DNA of 64,000 nt from Erinaceus europaeus. Lineage: Eukaryota > Chordata > Mammalia > Eulipotyphla > Erinaceidae. Both the position numbers and the translations under genes were made by a program. The stretch is taken from positions 12,865,659-12,929,658 of the forward strand of contig NC_080164.1 in assembly GCF_950295315.1 (NCBI RefSeq). The letters are read 5' to 3'. The stretch's first letter is position 1. Every line of letters starts with the position of its first letter. The notes below the pieces were generated by a model. It saw only the letters and a program-made list of their open reading frames with translations, did no database searches and had not been told where the DNA came from. This document shows, piece after piece, positions 1 through 8,935 of the stretch.

Positions 1-110
1 GAGATAGCTTAGATTGTGCTGTGTTCCACATGAATAAAGACTGAACTGTGTCCCACTCAGCCATGAGTCCCTGGTCGTCTCTCTCTCCCGCCCACGTAGC
101 TAGCCCAACA
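1..110 (+). mobile_element. LTR fragment (R-U5 end), cut by window edge
   Basis: Matches the R-U5 ends of the LTRs at 11191-11589 and 11887-12282: 'gagatagctt agattgtgct', an AATAAA signal at 33-38, 'cagccatgagtccctggtc', and a final ...CCCAACA at 110. U3 lies outside the window, so it cannot be told whether this is a solo LTR or one end of a provirus. No internal retroviral sequence follows; base 111 onward is a SINE remnant. Confidence 0.85.
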
Positions 111-112
111 CA

Positions 113-300
113 CCTCCACGTGGGGGAGCTGGCCATAGGGGAAGCTTTATGAGTAGTGGGGTAGTGTTATCCTGTTCCTCCTCCTCCTCCTTCTCCTCTT
201 CTTCCTTTTCCTTCTTCTTTTCTCCTTCTCTTCTCCCTCCTCCTCCTTTTTTCTTGTACTCTCTTATCCTTCCTACCCCAGATAGAAAGGAGAGGGGGAA
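113..300 (+). repeat. SINE-B remnant with pyrimidine-rich tail
   Basis: The stretch 'gtgggggagctggcc...gggaagctttatgagtagtgg' resembles the middle of SINE-B and runs into a CTC/TTC-rich tract (about 175-250). The head is missing, apparently lost at the LTR insertion. The reading frame on the - strand here is only the complement of the tract. Confidence 0.5.
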
Positions 301-616
301 GAAGGACCCAGAATGAAAATAAAGACTAAGTGTAGACACTGTAAGCCACTTTAAGGATACTGAATGCAGAGCAGGGACACTTAGCACTTTCACTGCGAAA
401 AACTCTTGTCAACAGTAATTTCTTGAACTTTACCTGTTTGTGTCTACAGGAAAGAAGGCCCTTGTTCTTAAGCAGTACAGGTTTATCTAAGAAAACACTG
501 AAACCTGAAACAATGGATATACTGTGTGTTTTACACTCAGGCACTCTGGGACATACAAGAGAACTATAAGGCGGTTAAGAGTTTGTCATAAATTTATGAT
601 GCTTATAAAATAGTGA
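301..616. other. No recognised feature
   Basis: Ordinary AT-rich sequence. I see no repeat family, coding signature or regulatory motif. The 72-codon frame on the - strand is unremarkable. Confidence 0.5.
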
Positions 617-618
617 TA

Positions 619-862
619 ATGCTGTCGGGTGGTGGCACATCTGTAGAATGAGCAAGGACCAGAGTTTCAAGCCTGGTCCCTACGTACTAGGAGCAATTTC
701 TTGGGCAGTGGAGCTGTGATGGCATTGTAGCTCCTTCTCTCTGCCTCTCCCTTTCCCCCTCCCTTCCTCCCTCTATCAAAAACAAAGAAAATAAAAAATA
801 TGGCCACCAGAAGCAGTGTCAACACACAGGTGCAGAACCCCACTAACAACCACCTTGAAACA
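619..862 (+). repeat. SINE-B/SINE-A hybrid-like copy
   Basis: Head 'gctgtcgggtggtggcacatctg' is followed by a degraded B-box ('agtttcaagcctggtccc'), a pyrimidine tract 'ctccctttccccctcccttcc', and the long-form 3' module 'atggccaccagaagcagtg'. It is diverged, with a shortened body. Confidence 0.75.
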
Positions 863-1040
863 AATAAATGAACAAGCAAACAAACAAAAAGTCTATAATT
901 CAACTATAGACTCAATAGTACATCTATGGCAGTTGATAATAGCTACTAAAACTTAGGGAAGGTAGATAGAAGGAGGGTAGAGAAAAGAAAGACAGGAACA
1001 GGATGTGTATTCAAGACTCATTTCTGATCTAAGGACTAAG

Positions 1041-1440
1041 AAGTGCTGGAGAGACAGTTGACGTGGTAAGGAGACTGACTTGTAATGCACTGAGACACAA
1101 GTTGGAGTCCAGGCACCACATGGAAATTCAGCAATGAAAACAAAAAGTGGCTAAGCCAATAGAGAACACACATTACCATGTCTCAGGACCTGGGTTTGAG
1201 CCCCTGACCACTACATGGGAGCGACTGCAAGGGAAAAGCTTCACAAGCTTTGGAGTAGTGTTGTTGTCTCTCTCTTGATCTGTATCTCAATTTCTATCCA
1301 AAAGAAAAAAAAAGTCTAAAGGGACGGGAGAGTCAGGAGAGCTCTGTGAGTGGTCTAGCAGGGTTGTAGGTGTCTCTCGGTCTCTCTCCCTCTCTATCAA
1401 CACCTTCCCTCTCGATTTCTGGATGTCAGTGTTCAAGAAA
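1041..1440 (+). repeat. Cluster: SINE-C fragment and two SINE-B fragments
   Basis: Bases 1041-1135 resemble the tRNA-Ala-like head of SINE-C ('gctggagagacag...cagg'). Bases 1150-1310 are SINE-B with B-box 'gggtttgagcccctg' and A-rich end. Bases 1325-1440 are a headless SINE-B ('gcagggttgtaggtgtctctc' to 'ctcgatttctgg'). All three read on +. Confidence 0.65.
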
Positions 1441-2185
1441 TAATTGAAATAATTAAAGGTAAATGAGTACATGTAACTGCCCATAGTTGCTGGACTCAAT
1501 AGTTTCTTGAATGTTGGAGAATAGAGTCCACTGTCCTGGGAAGTCCAGGCCATTGCTTCCATGAGGTTTAAGAGGGTTGACTCCCAACTCTCCCTTTAGG
1601 TCTAGAGAAGAGCAGGTTGCCCTGACCTCTTGAACTAATGATGGATGGCTTCCCCAGAATAGGGGCTACCTTTATGCACAAGCCTCTCCTCCTCCCCTTA
1701 AAGGTCATGAATTACTATACATTGTGTTTGGTCTAACTTGAAAGCCACCACATACAGCTTTTTGCTCAATTACCCCTCCTCCTCCCCCTTCCTCTGAGGT
1801 GCCTGTAAATCACCCGCAGGGGAAATATGCATTGTGAAGCTTGTGACCAAACCTTGTATGGCAAATCTTCATTTGTGATCAAATAGTTTCTAGGCCAACA
1901 TGCTGCTATGCATTGTATTGCTCCGTGCTAGGGTTAATGATGACCTTGACCTTCTACCTGGGCAATGGGTATATGCACTTGCTTTGTTGCTCAAATAAAC
2001 AAATTACCCTCCAAGGCTTTTCCCAGGGCTGAGTGTTTGATTCCCTGAGCATGTCACCTTTGACACGCTGAGCTGCTCCAGGACCTGTGGGGGCGCTCTT
2101 GATCTCCATCTCCCAATGGATCCAAGGAGACCAGCAGAACCAGGAGCAAGCCTTCACTTGAAGACTAAGATGCTCAGAGATAATT
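1441..2185. other. Mostly unique sequence
   Basis: No repeat recognised apart from small A/T runs. Frames of 67-91 codons occur on the - strand, but they overlap SINE flanks and show no domain. Treated as non-coding. Confidence 0.5.
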
Positions 2186-2547
2186 TTTTTAATTTTTATT
2201 TATTTATTTATTTGTCACCTCCAGGGTTATTGCTGGGGCTCAGTACCTGCATTATGAATCCACTGCTCCTGGAGGCCATTTTTCCCCTTTTGTCGCCCTT
2301 GTTGCTCATCATTGTTGTTGTTACTATTATTGTTGTTACTGCTGTCATTGTTGTTGGATAGGACAGAGAGAAATAGAGAGAGGAGGGGAAGAGAAATGGA
2401 AAGGGAGAGAGAAAGAAAGAGACCTGCAGGCCTGTTAAGTGATTCCCCTGCAGGTGGGGAGCTGGGGGCTCAAACCTGGATCCTTATGTTGGTTCTTGCG
2501 CTTTGAGCCAAGTGAGCTTAACCGGCTGAGCTACCACGGGGCCCTGA
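2186..2547 (-). repeat. SINE-A long
   Basis: Read on -, it has the tRNA-like head ending near 2547, a degraded B-box ('ggtttgagcccc'), the 'cccacctgcaggggaatcactt' body, a (CAA/TAA)-rich section at 2300-2355, and the 3' module ending 'agcaataaccctggaggtgac' at about 2216. Runs of TTTA at 2195-2210 are the A-rich tail. Confidence 0.9.
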
Positions 2548-2689
2548 GAACTTTTTTTTTTGCCTCCAGAGTTACTGCCAAGACATTTTTTAAAAGGGGT
2601 ATTTAAGATGGATAATTTGGAGATGAGAATGACTGAACAGATGGGCCTAGAATTTTTTTTAAAAAGATTCATGAACAAATGAAGCTAAG

Positions 2690-2800
2690 AATTTAGTGAG
2701 ATAAGGTTGACTAGGCGAGAGAACTCCAGCTGTGGAAAGCTTCTGATTCCAGACCCAAGAGGCTGTGCTTTCATCCGCAGCACTAAAAGAACAATTATTA
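2690..2800 (+). repeat. SINE-C copy, degraded
   Basis: Contains 'gaactccagctgtggaaagcttctgattccagacccaaga', a diverged tRNA-Ala-like head, and a 20-base string 'agtgagataaggttgactag' that also occurs at about 5689. The shared string suggests a common source, but the relation is uncertain. Confidence 0.4.
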
Positions 2801-3960
2801 TATGCTTTTAAGTACAATATTCTATTTTGTTCAAAATCACGGAGTGAAATTTCTCTGCAGTTCCATTTCGAATATGGACAGTTCAAAGTCTTGCTGAAAT
2901 CTCATGTTAGGAAAATGGGGGGGGGCTTTAAGTATTGAGTCATTTTTCAATGATGGGATTATTTGTCTTTGATTAATCATGAGAATATTTCATTTTGGAT
3001 GTGTCTCCTTTCATCTATTTCCATCTCATGTATTTCTTAGATACTGCAAATCTGCTCCTTTGAATCTACAACAAGAGATTCCTTTTTGTGCTGGTTTTTT
3101 TTTTTTTTTTTTGGTTTTTCTTTTCCTTTTTTCCCCCAGTTCTGCACAGAAAGGCATTATGTTGGTGAAGATATAACAATAAGGAGTTCTGTGGCAAGTG
3201 AGGCAAGGCCACTGGAAGCATGGCGGCCCCCTATCTCAGGCATTGTCTTGAAACAAAACACCTAACAACTTCTCTGTTAGCAAATTCAACCCCAGGGCAA
3301 ACAATCACTGAGTCAGGTGACCTGCAGACTAAAGGAAATAGATGAAAAAGGAATTATGTCTGGCTGCACGGTTCTGTTAGCATGAGGATTGCAAAAATAA
3401 GGTGTGACTTCTGATTTTCTGTGTCTGTCACCAGAATCTAATCAACTCCCTTAAATTGTGAACCAAAGTGCCCGGTTCAGTCTTGTTTGCATGAGTCCAG
3501 GTGCAGAGAGCTGTGTTGGAAGCTGGGCCAGTGGATGTGATGCACCTGCAAAGCCTACTCCTCTGTATTCTGTAGGAACACTCATTTCAATACCGGCCTG
3601 GGTCTGTGCTTAGCAAATCTCCAAACCTTGCACACAGATTTAGAATTGTACCTGACAGAGTCTAAAATGATACTTTGATTTTTCACTCTCCAACCATGCA
3701 ATTTTGCTTTCGAAAACCTCAGCTGAGAATGAATGTATTTAACATTTGGCTTTGGTGGAAGAAAGAAAAAAAAAAGCTTCAGCAGTGAAATGAAATGTGT
3801 GTCTCTGTGAACCTAATCGCTAATTCAAACTCTGCCTGTGCACTGGACGAGAATGAGTGTACCGCACATAGTAGGTGTGTGGGTGCATTGCTGCAAACAA
3901 TGAATTCCATCGGCTGAGGGGCTGGAGCCCTAAAACTACATTCATAAATGAAGTAAAGGG
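2801..3960. other. Repeat-poor stretch
   Basis: No interspersed repeat recognised. There is a T-run at about 3092-3112 and an A-run near 3766. Short frames only. Composition is ordinary. Confidence 0.45.
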
Positions 3961-3964
3961 TGTC

Positions 3965-4500
3965 TGGAGATACAAGAGAGAGAAAAGAAGAGGAGGAAGA
4001 GGAGGAAGAGGAAGAGGAAGATGAAGAAGGAGAAGGAAGAGGAAGGAGGAGAAGGAAGAGGGAGGAGGAGAAGGAAGGGGAAGGAGGAGAAGGAAGAGGA
4101 AGGAGGAGAAGGAAGAGGAAGGAGGAGAAGGAAGAGGAAGGAGGAGAAGGAAGAGGAAGGAGGAGAAGGAAGAGGAAGGAGGAGAAGGAAGAGGAAGGAG
4201 GAGAAGGAAGAGGAAGGAGGAGAAGGAAGAGGAAGGAGGAGAAGGAAGAGGAAGGAGGAGAAGGAAGAGGAAGGAGGAGAAGGAAGAGGAAGGAGGAGAA
4301 GGAAGAGGAAGGAGGAGAAGGAAGAGGAAGGAGGAGAAGGAAGAGGAAGGAGGAGAAGGAAGAGGAAGGAGGAGAAGGAAGAGGAAGGAGGAGAAGGAAG
4401 AGGAGGAGGTGGAGGAAGAGGAAGAAGGAGAAGGAGGAGGAGGATGGGAGAGGCATAGAGGGAGGGGAGGGAGAGAGGGAGCACAAGGAGAGGTGAAAGA
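3965..4500 (+). repeat. 19-bp homopurine minisatellite in a GGA/GAA-rich tract
   Basis: About 17 near-perfect tandem copies of a 19-base unit, 'ggaagaggaaggaggagaa', run from about 4080 to 4400, flanked by less regular purine sequence to 4500. Because 19 is not a multiple of three and the unit has no stop on either strand, several frames stay open for 145-246 codons with a 19-residue period. These are not genes. The array appears to have grown from the polypurine part of the - strand SINE-B next to it. Confidence 0.95.
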
Positions 4501-4539
4501 GAAAGGGGAAGGAAGGGAGGGAGGAAGGAAGGGAGAAGG

Positions 4540-4985
4540 GGAGACAGAGACCTGCAGCACTACTTCACCACTTGTGTAGCTTTCTCCCTACAGGTGGGAG
4601 ACCTAGGACATAAATTCGAGACCTTAAGCATTTTTTTTCCAATTTTTTTAAAATTTTATTTTTAATTTTATTTATTTATTCCCTTTTGTTGTCCTTGTTG
4701 TTTTATTGTTGTAGTTATTATTGTTGTTGTCGTTGTTGGATAGGACAGAGAGAAATGGAAAGAGGAGGGGAAGACAGAGAGGAGGAGAGAAAGACACCTG
4801 CAGACCTGCTTCACTGCCTGTGAAGCAACTCCCCTGCAGGTGGGAAGCCGGGGTTCGAACCGAGATCCTACTGCCGGTCCTTGTGCTTTGCGCCACCTGT
4901 GCTTAACCTGCTGCGCTACAGCCCGACTCCCGACCTTAAGCATTTTTAACAGGTGGGTCAACCAGGTGCACTGCCACCTGGGCTC
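4540..4985 (-). repeat. SINE-B interrupted by SINE-A
   Basis: Outer parts at 4540-4635 ('cactacttcaccacttgtgtagc') and 4932-4985 ('ggtgggtcaaccaggtgcactgcc') make one SINE-B on -. It is split by the SINE-A at 4636-4931. Confidence 0.8.
4636..4931 (-). repeat. SINE-A with 16-bp TSD
   Basis: Complete copy: head 'gggagtcgggctgtagcgcag' at the 4931 end, B-box 'ggttcgaaccccgg'-like, body, and (CAA)n tail. It is flanked by identical 16-base repeats 'gaccttaagcattttt' at 4620-4635 and 4932-4947, as expected for L1-driven target-primed insertion. Inserted into an older SINE-B. Confidence 0.95.
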
Positions 4986-5040
4986 TTGTTTTGTCCTTTA
5001 AAGGAACAAGGCCCAAGTACAGTGTAACTACCTCCCTCAT

Positions 5041-5080
5041 GTTCTCACAGGGAGAATAATGTTCTCACAGGGAGATAGAT
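5041..5080 (+). repeat. 20-bp tandem duplication
   Basis: 'gttctcacagggaga' plus five bases occurs twice in a row (5041-5060, 5061-5080). Small and probably a local slippage event. Confidence 0.8.
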
Positions 5081-5130
5081 GGTGGCCGAAAGCAATTTTT
5101 AAAGACAGGACAGTGAAAGCACTAACTTTT

Positions 5131-5552
5131 TGTTGTTTTTGCCGGGCTGGCTTCACGAGCGGGTAACAGATGACCAGGGACTCATGGCTGGGTTGTACGC
5201 AGTATCTCTTTATTCATGCAGGACACAGCGCAATCTATACCAAGCTAAGCTAAACTAAAACCTACAAACAGTCCTGTCCTTATAAATATACTAGCCCAGT
5301 AGGGTGGGAACAGGATGTGACGCAGAGAGGATGGAGAGAAAAGTGACTGGTGAAAATCAGGGTATGACAAGGAGAGGGGGCGGAGCAGGCAAGAATTCTA
5401 CCACTGAACCACCAATGCCCTGGAGGGAGGGTGGTGCTTGTTAATAGAGGTTATGTAAATAGAATACAGTGTTATGTAAATAGAATGCAGGGGGAATTAA
5501 ACCAAATGAAACAGAAGGGATTTGTAAAAGCAGAATTAGAAGCATACCAACA
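5131..5552 (-). mobile_element. Solo LTR, complete, 6-bp TSD
   Basis: On -, it starts TGTTGGTATGC at 5552 and ends ...CAAAAACAACA at 5131. It is bracketed by 'actttt' at 5125-5130 and 5553-5558. It contains a TATA-like 'tatatttataagg', an AATAAA in R and the family's 'ctatttacataa' motif (twice, a small internal duplication). No internal region remains, so it formed by LTR-LTR recombination. It shows the uninterrupted sequence of the site disrupted in the LTR at 27626-29077. Confidence 0.95.
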
Positions 5553-5559
5553 ACTTTTC

Positions 5560-5837
5560 ATTCTCTAAACACAACTATCCAATTCCTGCAACAGCAGGAA
5601 AATCTTGATGCTTCTCTAAGTTTCTAACAATCTTGGAATAAGCAACTTAGTTAATATATAGATTGTATACAATAACTCTAGAAGTTAGTGAGATAAGGTT
5701 GACTAGACAGTGCACTGGTTAAAAGAAAAAAAATTAAAAATTAAAAAAAAAACAAATACTTCATCCAAGATACAGTTTGAGCTCAAATGACAGAAGGGTC
5801 AAAAGGAGGGAGGGTTATACAAATGTCGGGGCACAGA
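5560..5837. other. No recognised feature
   Basis: AT-rich, with an A-run at 5725-5755 and the 20-base string shared with about 2695. Nothing else recognised. Confidence 0.4.
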
Positions 5838-5995
5838 TGATGGCTCCTTAGGTAACCTGCATGCCTCACCAAGCCTTACCAAGCCTGAGACCTTGGGTTG
5901 TAGTGCTGGGCAGTGTATGGGGCTCTGTGGATGGTGGAGCAGTGCTCTAGGCTCACTGTCTCTCTCTCTCTCTCCCCCTCTCTCTCTCATCTCAA
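5838..5995 (+). repeat. SINE-C copy, degraded, with CT tract
   Basis: 'gcctgagaccttgggttgtagtg' and 'gtggagcagtgctctaggctcactg' match the body of SINE-C, followed by a (CT)n run at 5958-5985. The head is poorly preserved. Confidence 0.55.
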
Positions 5996-6084
5996 ATTGT
6001 AAGATGAGAATTGGGTTGGTGAGAGAGTTCAGCACTATCCCACAAACCCATGCTCTGGAATCATCACACAGCACTAATTATAAC

Positions 6085-6545
6085 ATAAGTCTGAAAGCTA
6101 TCAAGGGAGGGGATGGGATACAGAGTTCTGGTGGCAGAATTGTGTGGAGTTGTACCCCTCTTATCCTATGGCTTTGTCAGTGTTTTCCTTTCTTTAATTT
6201 TTTAATATTTATTCCCTTTTGTTCCCCTTGTTTATTTTTATGGTTGTAGTTACTACCGTTGCCATCGTTGTTGGATAGGACAGAAAGAAATGGAGAGAGG
6301 AGGGGAAGGCAGAGTGGGGGGAGATAGACACCTGCAGACCTGCTTCACCACCAGTGAAGCGACTCCCCTGCAGGTGGGGAGCCGGGGGCTTGAACCGGGA
6401 TCCTTAACGCCGGTCCCTGCATTTTCCACTACCTGCGCTTAACCCGCTGTGCTACCGCCCGACTCCCCAGTGTTTACTTTTTATAAATAAAATTAAAAAA
6501 GAATAAAAAAGAAAAGAAGAATAAAAAAGAAAAAAATTTTTTAAA
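6085..6545 (+). repeat. Family X 3' end, interrupted by SINE-A
   Basis: 'gggatgggatacagagttctgg...tgtacccctcttatcctatgg' (6106-6170) and '...gtttactttttataaataaaa' (6470-6495) are the terminal 130 bases of family X. They are separated by the SINE-A at 6192-6467. Confidence 0.85.
6192..6467 (-). repeat. SINE-A with TSD
   Basis: Head at the 6467 end with 'gggagtcgggcggtagcacag', B-box 'ggttcaagcccccgg', body and (CAA)n tail. Flanked by 'cagtgttttccttt' (6178-6191) and 'cagtgtttacttt' (6468-6480), a slightly diverged TSD. Inserted into the 3' end of family X. Confidence 0.93.
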
Positions 6546-6751
6546 AAGTCAGTCTGTTGATAGGTTAATATGACATGACAGAGAGTGAAGTTCTCCCTGT
6601 GTGTGTGTCTCTGGTTCCACAAGATGAATTGTTGGCAGAGGGAAATAGCAAGTGTAAGTGAAATCCTAGCAAATGGGTCCCTGCCAGCCCTTAGAACAAT
6701 GCACCAATTGGTGGAGGTGTTGGGTTGAATATTAAAAGCAATGGCAACGGG

Positions 6752-6960
6752 TCGAGTGGTGGTGCATCTGGTTGAATGTACATGTTACAAGGCACAAGGA
6801 CTCAGGTTCAAGCCCCTGGTCCCCACCTGCCGGTGGAAAGCGTTGCCAGTGGTGAAGCAGGGCTGCAGGTGTCTTTCTGCTCTCTTCCTCTCTAGCACCC
6901 CCTTCCCTCTTGATTTGTGATTGTCTCTATCCAGTCAATAAATATGATAAAAAAAAACCA
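6752..6960 (+). repeat. SINE-B, near complete
   Basis: Head 'gggtcgagtggtggtgcatctggttgaa', B-box 'ggttcaagcccctgg', body 'gtgaagcagggctgcaggtgtc', and end 'ccagtcaataaatatgataaaaaaaa'. Confidence 0.9.
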
Positions 6961-7287
6961 TTTAAACAAAGAGGCAATGGCATGTCTGAGGGACTTAACA
7001 TAATACCCAGCTGTAGGTTTGACTCTCCAAGGTCAGGGAGTCACAAGACCATTCTGCCCCACACTAGGAGAGGCTACTCTTCAGTAACTAACTAAATGCA
7101 AAGCAACAGAGGTAGGGTGAAAACAGGTCAGATGATGACAAACACAGGAACATGCAGGCTCTGGGGTAAATGTGGGAAACAAGGAAACATGCTTAAAAGT
7201 GAAGACCCTGGTACTCAAACATGGGCAATCTAAAGGGGTATATGAGCTGGGCTTTGCACTCGGTGGCTTTGACTGTCAATTGTGTAG
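6961..7287. other. No recognised feature
   Basis: Flank of the following LTR. No repeat or coding signature seen. Confidence 0.45.
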
Positions 7288-7993
7288 TGTTGGTCATTAT
7301 GCGATGTGGTCTATTTACATAAACACTGTTTTGCCTGAGACCTGCCCTGCCTGCAGGGTATTGGTTTAATCCAATTGGTTAGAACCTTCGCAACAGCTGC
7401 TATGGAAGCTTTCTATGTTCACCCTCTTTTTTTGCTCTGCCCCCTCTCCTAGCCATTTCCTTTCCCCATTAGCCACTTCTGGTTTGTTGTATGCTTTACA
7501 TTGGGTTCTAGTTCTCCCCCGCCAAGAGAATTGGATCAGTCCTGCTAATTTCGCTTGGCCCCGCCCCAAGGAACCCCGAGAGAGGGGTCCTGAGTTCCAG
7601 AGAGAGAGTTGGAGAGTTCGACAGTTGGAGAGGGACACTGCCAGAGTTCTAGAGTTCAAGAGTTCCAGGGTTCCTGAGTGCCAGAGTTTCAGAGTTGGAG
7701 AGTTAGAGAGGGTTCCTGAGTTCCTGAGTTACAGAGTAAGAGAGAGTTCCACAGTTGGAGAGTTGAAGAGTTGCAGAGGACCAGAGGTCCAGAGCTCGAG
7801 AGTAAGAGACAGTGCTTGCGCCACCGCAAAGAGACAGCAGAGTTCTGTTTAGTGATTAATTTGGTTTAGTTTATGAATCGTTGTTCCTGAATAAAGAAAT
7901 ACAGCTTCCCTGCCCAGCCGTTGTCTCCGCGTCTCTGTTACCCACCTGTGAACCTAGCCTGGCCGGCTGGAGCCTCCAAGTTTTAACAACAAA
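7288..7993 (+). mobile_element. Long LTR variant with internal GAGTTCC repeats
   Basis: U3 (7300-7500) aligns well with the LTR at 33480-33845: 'tctatttacataa', 'ttttgcctgagac', 'caacagctgctatggaagctttct'. After U3 it carries a unique block (7560-7810) of degenerate 'gagttccagagttgg' repeats, an AATAAA at about 7891, then U5 to 'ttttaacaacaaa' at 7981-7993. I take the start as TG at 7288 by analogy. I see no TSD, and the 3' end is the odd tRNA junction described next. The 145-codon frame at 7415-7852 runs through LTR sequence and is not a gene. Confidence 0.85.
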
Positions 7994-8058
7994 CATGAGA
8001 CTCTTAATCTCAGGGTCGTGGGTTTGAGCCCCACGTTGGGCGCCATTTGTTGTTAAAA
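7981..8058. repeat. 13-bp inverted repeat bracketing the tRNA-Lys segment
   Basis: 'ttttaacaacaaa' (7981-7993, end of U5 plus two bases) and its exact reverse complement 'tttgttgttaaaa' (8046-8058) enclose the tRNA segment. The right arm starts at the base expected to be the first one added to the tRNA CCA end in minus-strand strong-stop DNA. Confidence 0.95.
7994..8045 (+). other. 3' part of mature tRNA-Lys(CTT), including CCA
   Basis: Fifty-two bases match the 3' two-thirds of tRNA-Lys-CTT: anticodon stem-loop 'gagactcttaatctc' (anticodon CTT), variable loop, T arm 'gtgggtttgagccccac' and acceptor strand. I count one difference (C to T in the T loop). The terminal CCA at 8043-8045 is not encoded in nuclear tRNA genes, so the source was a mature, CCA-tailed tRNA. 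The 5' third is absent, so this is not a functional gene. Followed at 8046 by an inverted copy of the LTR end. Confidence 0.92.
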
Positions 8059-8060
8059 TC

Positions 8061-8099
<39 letters not shown>

Positions 8100-8132
8100 T
8101 ATATATATGTATATATATATATATATATATTC
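8059..8132. repeat. (AT)n-(AC)n-(AT)n microsatellite
   Basis: Compound AT/AC simple repeat immediately after the inverted U5 arm, so the retroviral homology stops exactly here. Confidence 0.95.
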
Positions 8133-8149
8133 ATAAAATTTAGTAAAGA

Positions 8150-8590
8150 AGTCTGGGGAGATAGCATAATGGTGATGCAAAATACTTTCTTTTCTTTTAA
8201 TATTTATTTTATTTATTCCCTTTTGTTGCCCTTGTTGTTTTTTATTGTTGTAGTTATTATTGTTGTTGTCGTTTTTGGATAGAACAGAGAGAAATGGAGA
8301 GAGGAGGGGAAGAGAGAGAGGAGGAGAGAAAGATAGACACCTGAAGATCTGCTTCACCGCCTGTGAAGCGACTCCCCTGCAGGTGGGGAGCCGGGGTTCG
8401 AACTGGGATCTTTATGCCGGTCCTTGTGCTTTGCGCCACCTGCGCTTAACCCGCTGCGCTACAGCCCAACTCCCACAAAATACTTTCATACATGAGGCTC
8501 TGAGGTCCCAAGTTCAATCCCTTGCACCACCAGAAATGAGAGCTAAGCATGTTTTGGTCTTTCTCTCTGTATCACTCTACTGAAAAAGCA
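8150..8590 (+). repeat. SINE-C interrupted by SINE-A
   Basis: 'ctggggagatagcataatggtgatgc' (8153-8177) and 'tttcatacatgaggctctgaggtcccaagttcaatccc' onward (8484-8590) form one tRNA-Ala-like SINE-C, split by the SINE-A at 8190-8475. Confidence 0.88.
8190..8475 (-). repeat. SINE-A with 12-bp TSD
   Basis: Full-length copy with well-preserved head and B-box. The 12-base repeat 'caaaatactttc' flanks it at 8178-8189 and 8476-8487. Inserted in the middle of SINE-C. Confidence 0.95.
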
Positions 8591-8674
8591 AACAAATAAA
8601 AGAAAATTTAAAAATGAAAGACATAAAATAAGTAGGATATGATTGAAGTGAAAAGATCAGGAATATATGGATAT

Positions 8675-8935
8675 ATCACACAGGTTAGGTTATGTGTATC
8701 AGCACAAATGCATCCAAGGGTTCAAGCACCATCCTCACCTAGGAGTCATAGCAGGAGGGAAAGACTTTGTACTGTGATGCCTCTTCCCTTTCTTTCTCTG
8801 TGTCTGTTTTTTTCTATTTAAAAGGAGAAGATGAAGTAGGAGGAGGTGGAAGAGGAAGGATAGGAGGAGGAGGGGGAGGAGGAAGAGAAAGAGAAGAGAA
8901 AGAGGAAGAAGGGATGAATGAATGAAAAGGACAAC
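8675..8935 (+). repeat. SINE-B remnant followed by GGA/GAA tract
   Basis: 'gggttcaagcaccatcctcacctaggagtcatagcaggaggg' and 'gatgcctcttccctttctttctctgtgtctg' are diverged SINE-B. Bases 8820-8915 are purine-rich (GGA/GAGAA). Confidence 0.6.

Noticed and set aside
3779..4560. Five reading frames of 145-246 codons on both strands
   Set aside because: They exist only because a stop-free 19-bp homopurine repeat keeps several registers open; the product is low complexity and has no coding context.
2695..5711. Shared 20-base string 'agtgagataaggttgactag' as a duplication
   Set aside because: Similarity does not extend beyond the string; more likely a piece of a degraded repeat head.
7580..7800. CRISPR-like array
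   Set aside because: Repeat units are degenerate, contiguous and without spacers; the region is part of a mammalian LTR.
7415..7852. 145-codon + frame
   Set aside because: It crosses LTR U3 and the GAGTTCC array. The U3 part is nearly the same DNA as another LTR where the frame is broken.
7994..8045. Functional tRNA-Lys gene
   Set aside because: The 5' third is missing, the CCA is included, and the flanks are LTR-derived.
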